Notes under the pieces: generated by a model | Told to the model about the DNA's origin: nothing | Seen by the model: the letters and a program-made list of their open reading frames with translations, nothing else | Databases searched by the model: none | Part shown: piece by piece, positions 42,883-50,448 of the stretch | How the letters are laid out: the number at the start of each line of letters is the position of its first letter | Position numbering within the stretch: the first letter of the stretch is position 1 | Source: Thermus thermamylovorans | GTDB lineage: Bacteria; Deinococcota; Deinococci; Deinococcales; Thermaceae | Reading direction: 5' to 3' | DNA: 64,000 bases | Assembly: GCF_004307015.1 (NCBI RefSeq) | Contig: NZ_SIJL01000001.1 | Coordinates: 1-64,000 of the forward strand | Position numbers and translations under genes: made by a program

Positions 42883-43080
42883 ATGCCCAAGATGAAGACC
42901 CACAAGGGCGCCAAGAAGCGGGTGAAGGTGACCGCTTCGGGCAAGGTGGTGGCCATGCGGACCGGCAAGCGCCACCTCAACTGGCAGAAGTCCGGCAAGG
43001 AGATCCGCCAAAAGGGGCGGAGGTTCGTCTTGGCCCAGGTGGAGGCGGAGCGGGTGAAGCTCCTCCTGCCCTACGAGTAG
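42883..43080 (+). CDS. rpmI: 50S ribosomal protein L35
   Basis: 65 residues, basic: [17 protein letters not shown] start, [11 protein letters not shown], ending LLLPYE. GGAGGG precedes the ATG. Component of the 50S subunit near the L20 binding region. Confidence 0.96.
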   Translation: MPKMKTHKGAKKRVKVTASGKVVAMRTGKRHLNWQKSGKEIRQKGRRFVLAQVEAERVKLLLPYE

Positions 43081-43090
43081 GAGGTAGAGG

Positions 43091-43447
43091 ATGCCGCGCG
43101 CCAAGACCGGGGTCGTCCGCCGCAGGCGGCACAAGAAGGTCCTCAAGCTGGCCAAAGGGTACTGGGGCCTGCGCTCCAAGAGCTTCCGCAAGGCCCAGGA
43201 GACCCTCTTCGCCGCGGGCAACTACGCCTACGCCCACCGCAAGCGCAGGAAGCGGGACTTCCGCAGGCTCTGGATCGTGCGCATCAACGCCGCCTGCCGC
43301 CAGCACGGCATGAACTATTCCAGCTTCATCCACGGGCTCAAGAAGGCCGGGGTGGAGCTGGACCGCAAGTCCCTGGCCGACCTGGCGGTGAGGGAGCCCC
43401 AGGCCTTCGCCCTTTTGGTGGAGAAGGCCAAGGCCGCCTCCGCCTAG
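43091..43447 (+). CDS. rplT: 50S ribosomal protein L20
   Basis: 118 residues, highly basic N-terminal tail ([26 protein letters not shown]) that threads 23S rRNA, then a globular C-domain. Early assembly protein of the 50S and the usual autoregulator of its own operon. TAGGAGGTAGAGG before the ATG. A CCCCC-GGGC-GGGGG hairpin (43455-43468) follows the stop. Confidence 0.97.
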   Translation: MPRAKTGVVRRRRHKKVLKLAKGYWGLRSKSFRKAQETLFAAGNYAYAHRKRRKRDFRRLWIVRINAACRQHGMNYSSFIHGLKKAGVELDRKSLADLAVREPQAFALLVEKAKAASA

Positions 43448-43478
43448 GCCTCCTCCCCCGGGCGGGGGCCCCCCGGCC

Positions 43479-43943
43479 ATGCGCCCCGAGGTCTACGTGG
43501 TCCTGGTGGCTGCCCTCCCGGTGGTGGAGCTCCGGGGGGCCATCCCCCTGGGGGTGGCCCTGGGGCTTCCCCCGGGGGAGGCTTTTCTCCTGGCCCTCCT
43601 GGGCAACCTCCTGGTGGCCCCTCTGGCCCTCACCCTCCTGCCCTGGGCGGTGGAGCTGGCCACCCGCGTGCCCCTCCTGGAGCGGCTTTGGGCGGTCCTC
43701 GAGGCCCGGGTGCGCCTCCGGGGGGAGGAGCGGGTGCAGCGGCTCGGGGCCCTGGGCCTCCTCCTCTTCGTGGCCGTGCCCCTCCCGGGGAGCGGGGCCT
43801 GGACGGGCTCGGTGCTGGCGGTGGTCCTGGGCCTCCGCCGCCGCTACGCCCTCCCCGCCATCTCCCTGGGGGTCCTGGGGGCGGGCCTTTTGGTCCTCCT
43901 CCTCACGGGGGGTGCGGTGGCCGGGCTAAACTACCTGCGATGA
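43479..43943 (+). CDS. Small multidrug export-family membrane protein (COG2426)
   Basis: 154 residues, four hydrophobic helices. The hairpin motifs ELRGAIPLGVALGL (residue 18 on) and VPLPGSGAWTGS (near 103) are the family's conserved re-entrant loops, similar to DedA/SNARE-associated proteins. The 'multidrug export' name is weakly based; the role is unknown. Overlaps the following fusion gene by 4 bp (ATGA). Confidence 0.85.
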   Translation: MRPEVYVVLVAALPVVELRGAIPLGVALGLPPGEAFLLALLGNLLVAPLALTLLPWAVELATRVPLLERLWAVLEARVRLRGEERVQRLGALGLLLFVAVPLPGSGAWTGSVLAVVLGLRRRYALPAISLGVLGAGLLVLLLTGGAVAGLNYLR

Positions 43944-45601
43944 CCCTCCTCCTCCTTCCCCTGGCCTACCTGGCGGGGGCCCTGCCCCTGGGCTTTTGGC
44001 TGGCCCAAAGCCAGGGGGTGGACCCCCGCACGGCGAGCCCCTACGCCCTGGGCCTGGAGAGCGCCCTGAAGCGCCTCGGCCCGCGGCTTGCCCTCCTCGC
44101 CTTCCTCCTGGACTTCCTCAAGGGCCTCCTGCCCCTCCTCCTGGGCCGGGCCCTGGGCCTGGGCCTCCCCGAGGTTCTGGCCCTGGGGGTGGCGGTCTAT
44201 TTGGGCCACCTCTACCCCCTCTTTCTCCGCGATCCCTGGCCCCTCAGGGCCAAGGGGGCGGGGGTCCTCCTGGGGGTCCTGGCCGGGCTTCCCCTTCCCC
44301 CCTTCCTCCTCCTCGCCCCCCTCCTCCCGGCCCTCCTCCTCCTCGTCCTCACCCGCCACGCCTCCTTGGGGGCCTTGGGGCTTCCCCTGGGGCTTTTGGG
44401 CATCACCCTCTTCGGCGGGTTTGGGCTTCCGGAAAAGCTTCTTTCCGGCCTCCTTTTCCTCCTCGCCCTCTGGCGCTACAAGGAGAACCTGGGGCGCATC
44501 CTCGAGGGCACCGAGCCCAGGCTGGGGAACCCCTTGCCCCTCCCTTCGGCAAGGCAGGTGGTCTGCGCCTTCCTCATCCATCCCCTGACCCTCGAGGACT
44601 TCTGGCAGAGCCCCCGCTTCCGCTGGGCCCGTCCCCTGGTGCGCCTCGGGCTTCTGAAGCAAGGGTGGATAGAACGGCTGGCGGAGCTTTTCCGCCCCAT
44701 GAAGGTGGGGGAGGTGCGGGGGGTTAGGACCGCGGACGGACGGGAGGTGCTCTGCCACCTGATTTCCGCTCCGCTCCTTCCCCACCAGATCAAGGCCAAG
44801 CCCGAGCTGGCGGTGAGGAGGGCCATTCAAGGGGCCAGGCTCGCCAGGGAGCTCGGGGCCACGGTGGTGGGCCTCGGGGCCTTCTGGAGCGTGGTGGGGG
44901 AGAAGGGGAAGAGGGTGCAGGAGGCGATGCCCGGCATCGAGGTGACGAACGGCGGGGCCTACACCGCGGGCACGGTGAGGGCGGCCATCCCCCAGATCCT
45001 CGCCCACTTTGCCGGAAGCGGCAGGGACCTGAAGAAGACCACGGCGGCGGTGGTGGGGGCCAATGGGGTGGTGGCCTTCGGCATCGCCCGTCAGATCGCC
45101 CCCCTGGTGGGCAGGCTCCTCCTGGTGGGCCGGGACCGGGAGCGCCTGGAAAAGGCGGCGGAGAGCCTGAGGCGCAACCTGGAGCGCAAGGGCCAGGCCC
45201 CGGAGGTCCGGGTGGCCACGGAGGTGGCCGCCATCCGGGAGGCGGACCTGGTCTTCACCGCCACCAGCGACCCAGGGGCCGTCATCTACCCCGAGCACGT
45301 GAAGCCCGGGGCCTGGATCTACGACGAGGGGGTGCCCCCGGACGTCCACCCCTCGGTGCGGGAGGTGCCGGGGGTGCGGGTCATCCCCGGCGGCGTGGTG
45401 CGGCTTCCCGGGAGGGCGCGGGCCACCTTGGACCTCCACTTCGGCGCCCCCGACCAGGTGCCCGCCTGTCTGGCGGAGACCATGATCCTGGCGGCGGAGG
45501 AGGCTTTTGACCGGAAGAGCCTGGGCGGGGAGGTGAAGGGGGAGAACATCCAGTTCTTCGTGGAGCGGGCCGAAGCCCTGGGGTTTCGGGTGGTGGAGTA
45601 G
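43940..45601 (+). CDS. Fusion of a degenerate PlsY-like membrane domain with an acyl-ACP reductase-like domain
   Basis: 553 residues. The N-terminal ~185 resemble PlsY acyltransferase (GALPLGFWLAQSQGVDPR start, five or so helices, KGAGVLLG like PlsY motif 2), but the catalytic SGNIGATN motif is replaced by ASPYALGLE, so acyltransfer is doubtful. From about residue 205 the sequence follows cyanobacterial acyl-ACP reductase: FLIHPLTLEDFW, GLGAFWSVVG, TNGGAYTAGT, Rossmann loop VVGANGVVAFG (near 371), IPGGVV, and the catalytic-type Cys510 in VPACLAETM. Predicted membrane-tethered reductase of acyl-ACP or acyl-CoA to aldehyde. ATG at 43940 chosen by the 4-bp overlap with the upstream gene. Confidence 0.72.
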   Translation: MTLLLLPLAYLAGALPLGFWLAQSQGVDPRTASPYALGLESALKRLGPRLALLAFLLDFLKGLLPLLLGRALGLGLPEVLALGVAVYLGHLYPLFLRDPWPLRAKGAGVLLGVLAGLPLPPFLLLAPLLPALLLLVLTRHASLGALGLPLGLLGITLFGGFGLPEKLLSGLLFLLALWRYKENLGRILEGTEPRLGNPLPLPSARQVVCAFLIHPLTLEDFWQSPRFRWARPLVRLGLLKQGWIERLAELFRPMKVGEVRGVRTADGREVLCHLISAPLLPHQIKAKPELAVRRAIQGARLARELGATVVGLGAFWSVVGEKGKRVQEAMPGIEVTNGGAYTAGTVRAAIPQILAHFAGSGRDLKKTTAAVVGANGVVAFGIARQIAPLVGRLLLVGRDRERLEKAAESLRRNLERKGQAPEVRVATEVAAIREADLVFTATSDPGAVIYPEHVKPGAWIYDEGVPPDVHPSVREVPGVRVIPGGVVRLPGRARATLDLHFGAPDQVPACLAETMILAAEEAFDRKSLGGEVKGENIQFFVERAEALGFRVVE

Positions 45602-45603
45602 GC

Positions 45604-46710
45604 CTACCGCAGGGCGCGCGCCCCCAGGGCCAGGAAGAGGAGGTTCGCCCCCCAGGCCCCAAGCTCCGGGGGCAGGGCGCCGATGCCCGCCAGGGAGCGG
45701 CCCAGGAAGAAGGCCCCGTAGTAGGCCAGGGCCAGCACCACGCTTAAGCCCAGGGCGAGCCCGGTGCTCCGCCCGTACTTGAGGGCCATGGCCGCGGCCA
45801 GGAGGACCAGGACCAGGTTGGCCAGGGGCAGGGCCAGTTTGGAGTGGAACTCCAGCCGGGCCCGCCACCTTTCCAGGGGGGCGAGGAAGGGGTCCCGCAC
45901 CTTGGCCCAGGCCTGGGAGAGGCTGTCCCGGCCGAAGCTGAAGGTGTCCGCGTAGTCGGCGATGGCCCGGGCCCGGGAGAGGTCGGACTCCACCTCCAGG
46001 ACCTCCCCCTGGCTCACCACCCGGAAGACCCGGCGGGTCTGGGCCAGGAGGTCCTGGGCGGCCTCCAGCCCTGGTACCTCGGCGAAGTCGATGCGGTAGA
46101 GGCGATACCCCTTTAAGGTGATCACCCGGTCCTCCCAGCTCCCCCTTTCGGCGAAGAGGAAGGTGCCCTCCTCTTCCCGGAAGGAGGCGATGCGCACCCC
46201 CACCATCTCCTTGCGCTCCATGTCGAAGTCCTCAAAGTAGAGGCTTCGGCCCTGGCCGATGGGGATCTGCAGGCCCTTCAGGCGGAAAAGGCCCGCCCCT
46301 TGGGTGTGGATCTCGTCCCACCAGGCGGTGCGCACCCTTTCGTTGTAGTGGGGGACGAGCTTTTCCTGGAGGTAAAGGGCTAGGCCGCTTAGGAGGAGCC
46401 CCGCCCAAAGGAGGGGTAGCGCCGCCCGCCACAGGGGGATTCCCCCGGAGAGGAGGGCGAAGGGGGCCCCTTCCGCGGAAAGCCTTCCGAAGACCAAAAC
46501 CGTGGTGGTGACCAAGGCGATGGGGAAGACCTGGACCAGGACCCCGGGCACGTGGTAGGAGAGCCAGCGGGCCACCTTGGGGAGGGGCACCCCTTCCAGC
46601 CACCGGGCCCCGGCGTAGAAGAAGCCGAAGAGGAAGACGGCGGTGAGGAAGAGGAGGGCGAGGAGGAGGACGGGGAGGCTCTCCCTGAGGAGGTGGCGGT
46701 AGAGGGTCAT
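45604..46710 (-). CDS. LptF/LptG-family permease
   Basis: 368 residues: N-terminal membrane helices, a large periplasmic beta-jellyroll (about residues 125-260, including EIHTQGAGLFRLKG), then two or three C-terminal helices (LALPLANLVLVLLAAAMALKYGRSTGLALG). YjgP/YjgQ-type, the transmembrane half of the lipopolysaccharide extraction ABC complex. Overlaps the LptC-like gene by 4 bp. Two bases separate its stop from that of the convergent fusion gene. Confidence 0.88.
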   Translation of the reverse strand: MTLYRHLLRESLPVLLLALLFLTAVFLFGFFYAGARWLEGVPLPKVARWLSYHVPGVLVQVFPIALVTTTVLVFGRLSAEGAPFALLSGGIPLWRAALPLLWAGLLLSGLALYLQEKLVPHYNERVRTAWWDEIHTQGAGLFRLKGLQIPIGQGRSLYFEDFDMERKEMVGVRIASFREEEGTFLFAERGSWEDRVITLKGYRLYRIDFAEVPGLEAAQDLLAQTRRVFRVVSQGEVLEVESDLSRARAIADYADTFSFGRDSLSQAWAKVRDPFLAPLERWRARLEFHSKLALPLANLVLVLLAAAMALKYGRSTGLALGLSVVLALAYYGAFFLGRSLAGIGALPPELGAWGANLLFLALGARALR

Positions 46711-47342
46711 GGGAGGCGGCCCGCGTACTGCCCCAGGCGGGCGGCGCTATCGGGGATGCGGGTGCTGGCCTGGACCCGGCCTCCTTGGAAGCGCAGGTGG
46801 AGCCGGGCGGTGGGGCCCTGCCCCCGCAGGGTGGCCCGGCCCTCCTGGTAGGTGAAGCTGCCCAGGGCCAGGGCCTCCCCGGCCCTCAGGTCCACCACCA
46901 GGGTTTCCGCCTGGAGCCTGGGGCTTTCCGCCTGCACCCGGCCCTTCAGGACCACCACCTCCTCGGCGAAGAAGGCCAGGGCCCGCTCGGCCCGCAGGCC
47001 CTTGAAGTTGGCGTCGCCGAAGGTGAGGGCCGTGAAGCGGGCCTCCTGCTTGGGGATATCGTGGTCCAGGGTCTGGGCCAGGAAGGTTTCCCGCTGGGAG
47101 AGGAGCTCCACCCCCCGGGCCCGCACGAAGCTGCCCTCTTTGTACTCGATGTAGCTCCCCTTGAGGCGCAGGCCGTTTTCGTTGTCGATGAGGATGCCTC
47201 CTTGGGGCAGGGTGGTGACCCCGGTGTCCAGGTTGAGGCGCTTCGGGCCGAAGGGCTCCACGCTGAAGGCGGCGAAGCGGGCCCCCAGGGCCAGGGCCAG
47301 GATCAGAGGGGCCACGGGCAAGAGGCGGCCAAGCCGGTTCAT
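46707..47342 (-). CDS. LptC-like periplasmic protein
   Basis: 211 residues: one N-terminal membrane anchor (RLLPVAPLILALALGARF) and an OstA/LptC-type beta-jellyroll (LKGSYIEYKEGSFVRARGVELLSQ, repeated strand pattern to the end). It would bridge the LptF-like permease to periplasmic carriers. I take ATG 47342: TAAAGT ends 7 nt before it (leaderless), whereas a GTG at 47351 would lie within that element. Confidence 0.72.
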   Translation of the reverse strand: MNRLGRLLPVAPLILALALGARFAAFSVEPFGPKRLNLDTGVTTLPQGGILIDNENGLRLKGSYIEYKEGSFVRARGVELLSQRETFLAQTLDHDIPKQEARFTALTFGDANFKGLRAERALAFFAEEVVVLKGRVQAESPRLQAETLVVDLRAGEALALGSFTYQEGRATLRGQGPTARLHLRFQGGRVQASTRIPDSAARLGQYAGRLP

Positions 47343-47349
47343 GCCAAGC

Positions 47350-47399
47350 ACTTTACCCTAGGGTTCTGAGGAGCGCCTTAGGGCGCTCTTGGGTATATT
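47350..47399. promoter_or_regulatory. Divergent leaderless promoters with a central dyad
   Basis: Minus -10 TAAAGT (47350-47355) and plus -10 TATATT (47394-47399) serve divergent genes. Between them GAGCGCC-TTAG-GGCGCTC (47371-47388) is a perfect 7-bp inverted repeat ending 5 bp before the plus -10, where a repressor or activator would fit. Confidence 0.55.
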
Positions 47400-47406
47400 G
47401 TCCCCC

Positions 47407-48852
47407 GTGCGCTTCCTGCCCTTGGCCCTGGCTTTAGCCCCCCTCTTTCCTCCCCTGGCCCTCCTGGCCCCCTTGTTCCTGGGCTACCTGCGGCGGCTTG
47501 CCCCTTGGGCGCTGGGCCTTTTGGCCTTTTATGCCTTTTCCCTCCTCCTTCCTGCCCTGTTGGCCCCCGAGCCCCTGGCCTTCCCCCTGGCCCTGGGCCG
47601 GGTCCTTTATGTCCTGGGGCTGGTGGGGGCGGGGGTGGCCCTCTTTCGCCAGGCCCCGGAGCCCGCCCGGGCTCTCATGCCTTTGGGCTACGGGCTTTTC
47701 CTCCTCTACGGGAGCGCCCTTTTGGCCTCCTACCTGGTTTTTGGGGACAAGGTGGCCGAAATAAGGCTGATGCACCCCTTCCACAGCCCCGTGGGCCTGG
47801 GGTTCTTGGGGGCCTTGGGGGTGCTCCTTGCGGTTTACGTCCGCTACCCCTGGCCCTTCCGCCTCCTCCTGGGCCTCTTGGGGGGGGTGGTCCTCCTCCT
47901 CACCGCCAGCCGCGGGGGGATGCTGGCCCTCCTTTTAGGAAGTGCGGGGGGGCTTCTTTTCCGGGGGCGGGGGCTTTGGGCTTTGGGGATGGCGGGGTTC
48001 CTCCTCTTCGCCGCCCTTTCCCTGGATACCCCCATCTCCCAGCGCTTCTTCCAGGCCCACCTCTCGGGGCGGGAGGGGCTTTGGCTTCGGGCCTACGAGG
48101 TCTTCCAGGCCCACCCTTGGACGGGGGTGGGGCCTTATGTGCTGGGGGATTACCTGAAGGGGACGCTTTTTGGGGACTGCTTCCTCTTTCCCCTCCTCGA
48201 GGCCAAAGGCCTCGCCTGCCCGGACGGGCTCAGGCCCCTTGGGGGCCTTTGGACCTTCGCCCACCACCACCTCCTCCAGGCCCTGGGGGAAAGCGGGATC
48301 CTGGGGGCGGCGGGCCTCCTCCTCCTGGTGGGGGGGTTTTTGGCGGGGGCCTGGGGGGAGGGGCTCCTCTTTTCCCTCCTCCTGGCCTTTGCCGCCATGG
48401 GGATGACCGACAACCCCTTCAGCGTCCCCAGCCCTTTCCGGGGGGAGATCTTCTTCTTGGTGGGGGGGATGGCCCTGGCCCGGGGGGGGCGCCTTCCCGC
48501 CGCCTTGGGCTTCGCTGGGGCGGTGGCCCTCCTTTGGGCCCTGCCCTTCCTCTACCTGGCCACCCGGCCCTCCCTGCCCCCTCCTGCCCTCCTCTACGCC
48601 GCCATCCCGCCCGGGGAGGGGATGGGCTTCCTGCGCCTTGCGGGGGCCGAGGGGTACCGGGTGCAGGTGTGGCTCTGCGGGGAGAACGCTTGCCAGCGCC
48701 TGGGGTGGGAGTGGCCGGGGGATCGGCGGGTGGCCTTTCCCTTCCCCAAGGATCTTCCTCCGGGAAAGTACCGGCTTCGGGTCCTCCTCTTCAGCCAGCA
48801 CCGCCTGGCCCAGCGGCCTCTTTACCTTTGGGAAAAGGAGGTGGTGCGGTGA
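47407..48852 (+). CDS. O-antigen ligase/polymerase-like membrane protein
   Basis: 481 residues, about ten hydrophobic helices and a large loop with HPWTGVGPYVLGDYL and FAHHHLLQALGESGILG, the Wzy/WaaL (PF04932-type) pattern seen in enzymes that move glycans from a lipid carrier. The C-terminal ~80 residues form a soluble extracytoplasmic domain. GTG start with TATATT 7 nt upstream, leaderless. The next gene overlaps by 4 bp, so they form a unit. Acceptor could be lipid or S-layer-linked polysaccharide. Confidence 0.75.
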   Translation: MRFLPLALALAPLFPPLALLAPLFLGYLRRLAPWALGLLAFYAFSLLLPALLAPEPLAFPLALGRVLYVLGLVGAGVALFRQAPEPARALMPLGYGLFLLYGSALLASYLVFGDKVAEIRLMHPFHSPVGLGFLGALGVLLAVYVRYPWPFRLLLGLLGGVVLLLTASRGGMLALLLGSAGGLLFRGRGLWALGMAGFLLFAALSLDTPISQRFFQAHLSGREGLWLRAYEVFQAHPWTGVGPYVLGDYLKGTLFGDCFLFPLLEAKGLACPDGLRPLGGLWTFAHHHLLQALGESGILGAAGLLLLVGGFLAGAWGEGLLFSLLLAFAAMGMTDNPFSVPSPFRGEIFFLVGGMALARGGRLPAALGFAGAVALLWALPFLYLATRPSLPPPALLYAAIPPGEGMGFLRLAGAEGYRVQVWLCGENACQRLGWEWPGDRRVAFPFPKDLPPGKYRLRVLLFSQHRLAQRPLYLWEKEVVR

Positions 48853-49262
48853 AGCCCTTAGCCCTGGTGGGCGGCGGGGCCCTCTTTGCCTTGGGGGTGG
48901 GCCTTGCCCTGTGGAGCCTTTCCCAAGCCTTTTCCGTGAGGCCTATGGAGGGTGAAGCTTGCGTGCCGGGTCCTCTGCCAGAAAGGGGGGAGCTTTGGTC
49001 CAACGGGGTGTTGGAGATTCCCCTTTGCCGCGAGGCGCAGGTGGGGCTTCTCCTCGAGGGCACCCTGGCCCAAGGGAAGGGGCCCCACGCCCTGGTGGTG
49101 GAAGGAGGCCGGGTGCTCTGGCAGGGGGAGGTGCGGGGGGTAGAGGAGGTCTGGGTGAGGGCCACGGGGAAGGGAACCCTGGCTTTGGCCTTCACCAACG
49201 ACTTTTACCAGCCCCCCGAGGACCGGAACCTCTTCCTGCGGGCCTTGCGGGTGGAGCCTTAG
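48849..49262 (+). CDS. Membrane-anchored CBM60-like carbohydrate-binding protein
   Basis: 137 residues: an N-terminal hydrophobic anchor (LALVGGGALFALGVGLALWSL) and a beta-sandwich with FTNDFYQPPEDRNLFL near the C-terminus, the calcium-binding signature of CBM36/CBM60-type modules. Probably binds the polysaccharide handled by the upstream ligase-like protein, with which it overlaps by 4 bp (GTG start). Convergent with the repeat protein; stops overlap by 4 bp. Confidence 0.6.
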   Translation: MKPLALVGGGALFALGVGLALWSLSQAFSVRPMEGEACVPGPLPERGELWSNGVLEIPLCREAQVGLLLEGTLAQGKGPHALVVEGGRVLWQGEVRGVEEVWVRATGKGTLALAFTNDFYQPPEDRNLFLRALRVEP

Positions 49263-50434
49263 CGGAGAAGGGTCAGCAGGGCCAACACCACCCCGATGGC
49301 GGTGAAGACCAGGATGGCCTTGTTGAAGGCGGTGTTGATCTCCGTTCGGACTTCCATCCGGATGGCTTCCGCCTTTGCCGCCACTTGTGCGATCTGGTCT
49401 TCCAGCTTCTCCTCGGTTTTGGCGATGCGGGTTTCCAGGTCGGTGCGGACCTGGGCGATTTGGGTTTCCAGCCTCTCTTCGGTTTTGGCGATGCGGGTTT
49501 CCAGGTCGGTGCGGGCTTGCCCGATCTGGTCCTCCAGCTTCTCCTCGGTTTTAGCGATGCGGGCTTCCAGGTCGGTGCGGACCTGGGCGATTTGGGCCTC
49601 CAGCCTCTCTTCGGTTTTGGCGATGCGGGTTTCCAGGTCGGTGCGGACCTGGGCGATTTGGGTTTCCAGCCTTTCTTCGGTTTTGGCGATGCGGGTTTCC
49701 AGGTCGGTGCGGGCTTGCCCGATCTGGTCCTCCAGCTTCTCCTCGGTTTTAGCGATGCGGGCTTCCAGGTCGGTGCGGACCTGGGCGATTTGGGCCTCCA
49801 GCCTCTCTTCGGTTTTGGCGATGCGGGTTTCCAGGTCGGTGCGGACCTGGGCGATTTGGGTTTCCAGCCTCTCTTCGGTTTTGGCGATGCGGGTTTCCAG
49901 GTCGGTGCGGGCTTGCCCGATCTGGTCCTCCAGCTTCTCCTCGGTTTTAGCGATGCGGGCTTCCAGGTCGGTGCGGACCTGGGCGATTTGGGCCTCCAGC
50001 CTCTCTTCGGTTTTGGCGATGCGGGTTTCCAGGTCGGTGCGGACCTGGGCGATTTGGGTTTCCAGCCTTTCTTCGGTTTTGGCGATGCGGGCTTCCAGCT
50101 CGGTGCGGGCTTGCCCGATCTGGGTTTCCAGCTCTCCCTTGATCCTCTCAAGGCGAGCCCCCAGCTCGTCCCTAGCCTGTTGGAGCTGGTTCTCCAAGTA
50201 AGCGTGCGCTTGCTGAATTAAGTCTAGCTTGTTTTCTGCGCGGGCCAGGCGCTCTTCCAGGAAGCCGATCCGGTTTTCCAAGTGGGCGCGGGTTTCCCTT
50301 AGCTCGGCCTTTACCTCTTCCCGTAGGGTGTCGATGCGCCGGGAGAGGTCCTGGACCAGGGACGGGAGGACCTGGACCGTGGTCTCCACGATTCCCTCGA
50401 GCTTTTCCAGGCGCTCCAGGAGCCGGCCTTCCAT
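49259..50434 (-). CDS. Hendecad-repeat coiled-coil protein with C-terminal membrane helix
   Basis: 391 residues, almost wholly coiled coil. Each 22-residue block is two 11-mers of form xxxLExxIAxx (RTDLETRIAKT / EERLETQIAQV), and three blocks form a 66-residue super-unit (LETQ-, LEAQ-, LEDQ-type) present three times. The C-terminus (AILVFTAIGVVLALLTLL) is a membrane helix, so the rod projects from the membrane. Hendecads give straight or right-handed coiled coils. Follows lptD by 14 bp on the same strand. Not a family I recognise beyond DUF1640-like coiled-coil proteins. Confidence 0.8.
   Translation of the reverse strand: MEGRLLERLEKLEGIVETTVQVLPSLVQDLSRRIDTLREEVKAELRETRAHLENRIGFLEERLARAENKLDLIQQAHAYLENQLQQARDELGARLERIKGELETQIGQARTELEARIAKTEERLETQIAQVRTDLETRIAKTEERLEAQIAQVRTDLEARIAKTEEKLEDQIGQARTDLETRIAKTEERLETQIAQVRTDLETRIAKTEERLEAQIAQVRTDLEARIAKTEEKLEDQIGQARTDLETRIAKTEERLETQIAQVRTDLETRIAKTEERLEAQIAQVRTDLEARIAKTEEKLEDQIGQARTDLETRIAKTEERLETQIAQVRTDLETRIAKTEEKLEDQIAQVAAKAEAIRMEVRTEINTAFNKAILVFTAIGVVLALLTLLR
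49395..50130 (-). repeat. 66-bp tandem repeats in 198-bp higher-order units
   Basis: The 66-bp unit encoding 22 residues recurs about eleven times. A distinctive variant (CCTCCAGCTT) recurs at 49531, 49729 and 49927, exactly 198 bp apart, showing that three-unit blocks were duplicated together and recently. The plus strand stays open through the repeat only because of the repeated codon phase. Confidence 0.9.
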
Positions 50435-50448
50435 CCTTAACCCCCAGT

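Noticed and set aside
43688-43939. Longer N-terminus for the PlsY-like fusion protein
   Set aside because: The extra sequence is Pro/Gly/Arg-rich shadow of the upstream membrane gene; ATG 43940 gives the PlsY-like start and the usual 4-bp overlap.
49296-50201. Long plus-strand open frame across the repeat region (301 codons)
   Set aside because: It is antisense to the coiled-coil gene and open only because the 66-bp unit keeps phase; its translation is a low-complexity repeat without a family pattern.
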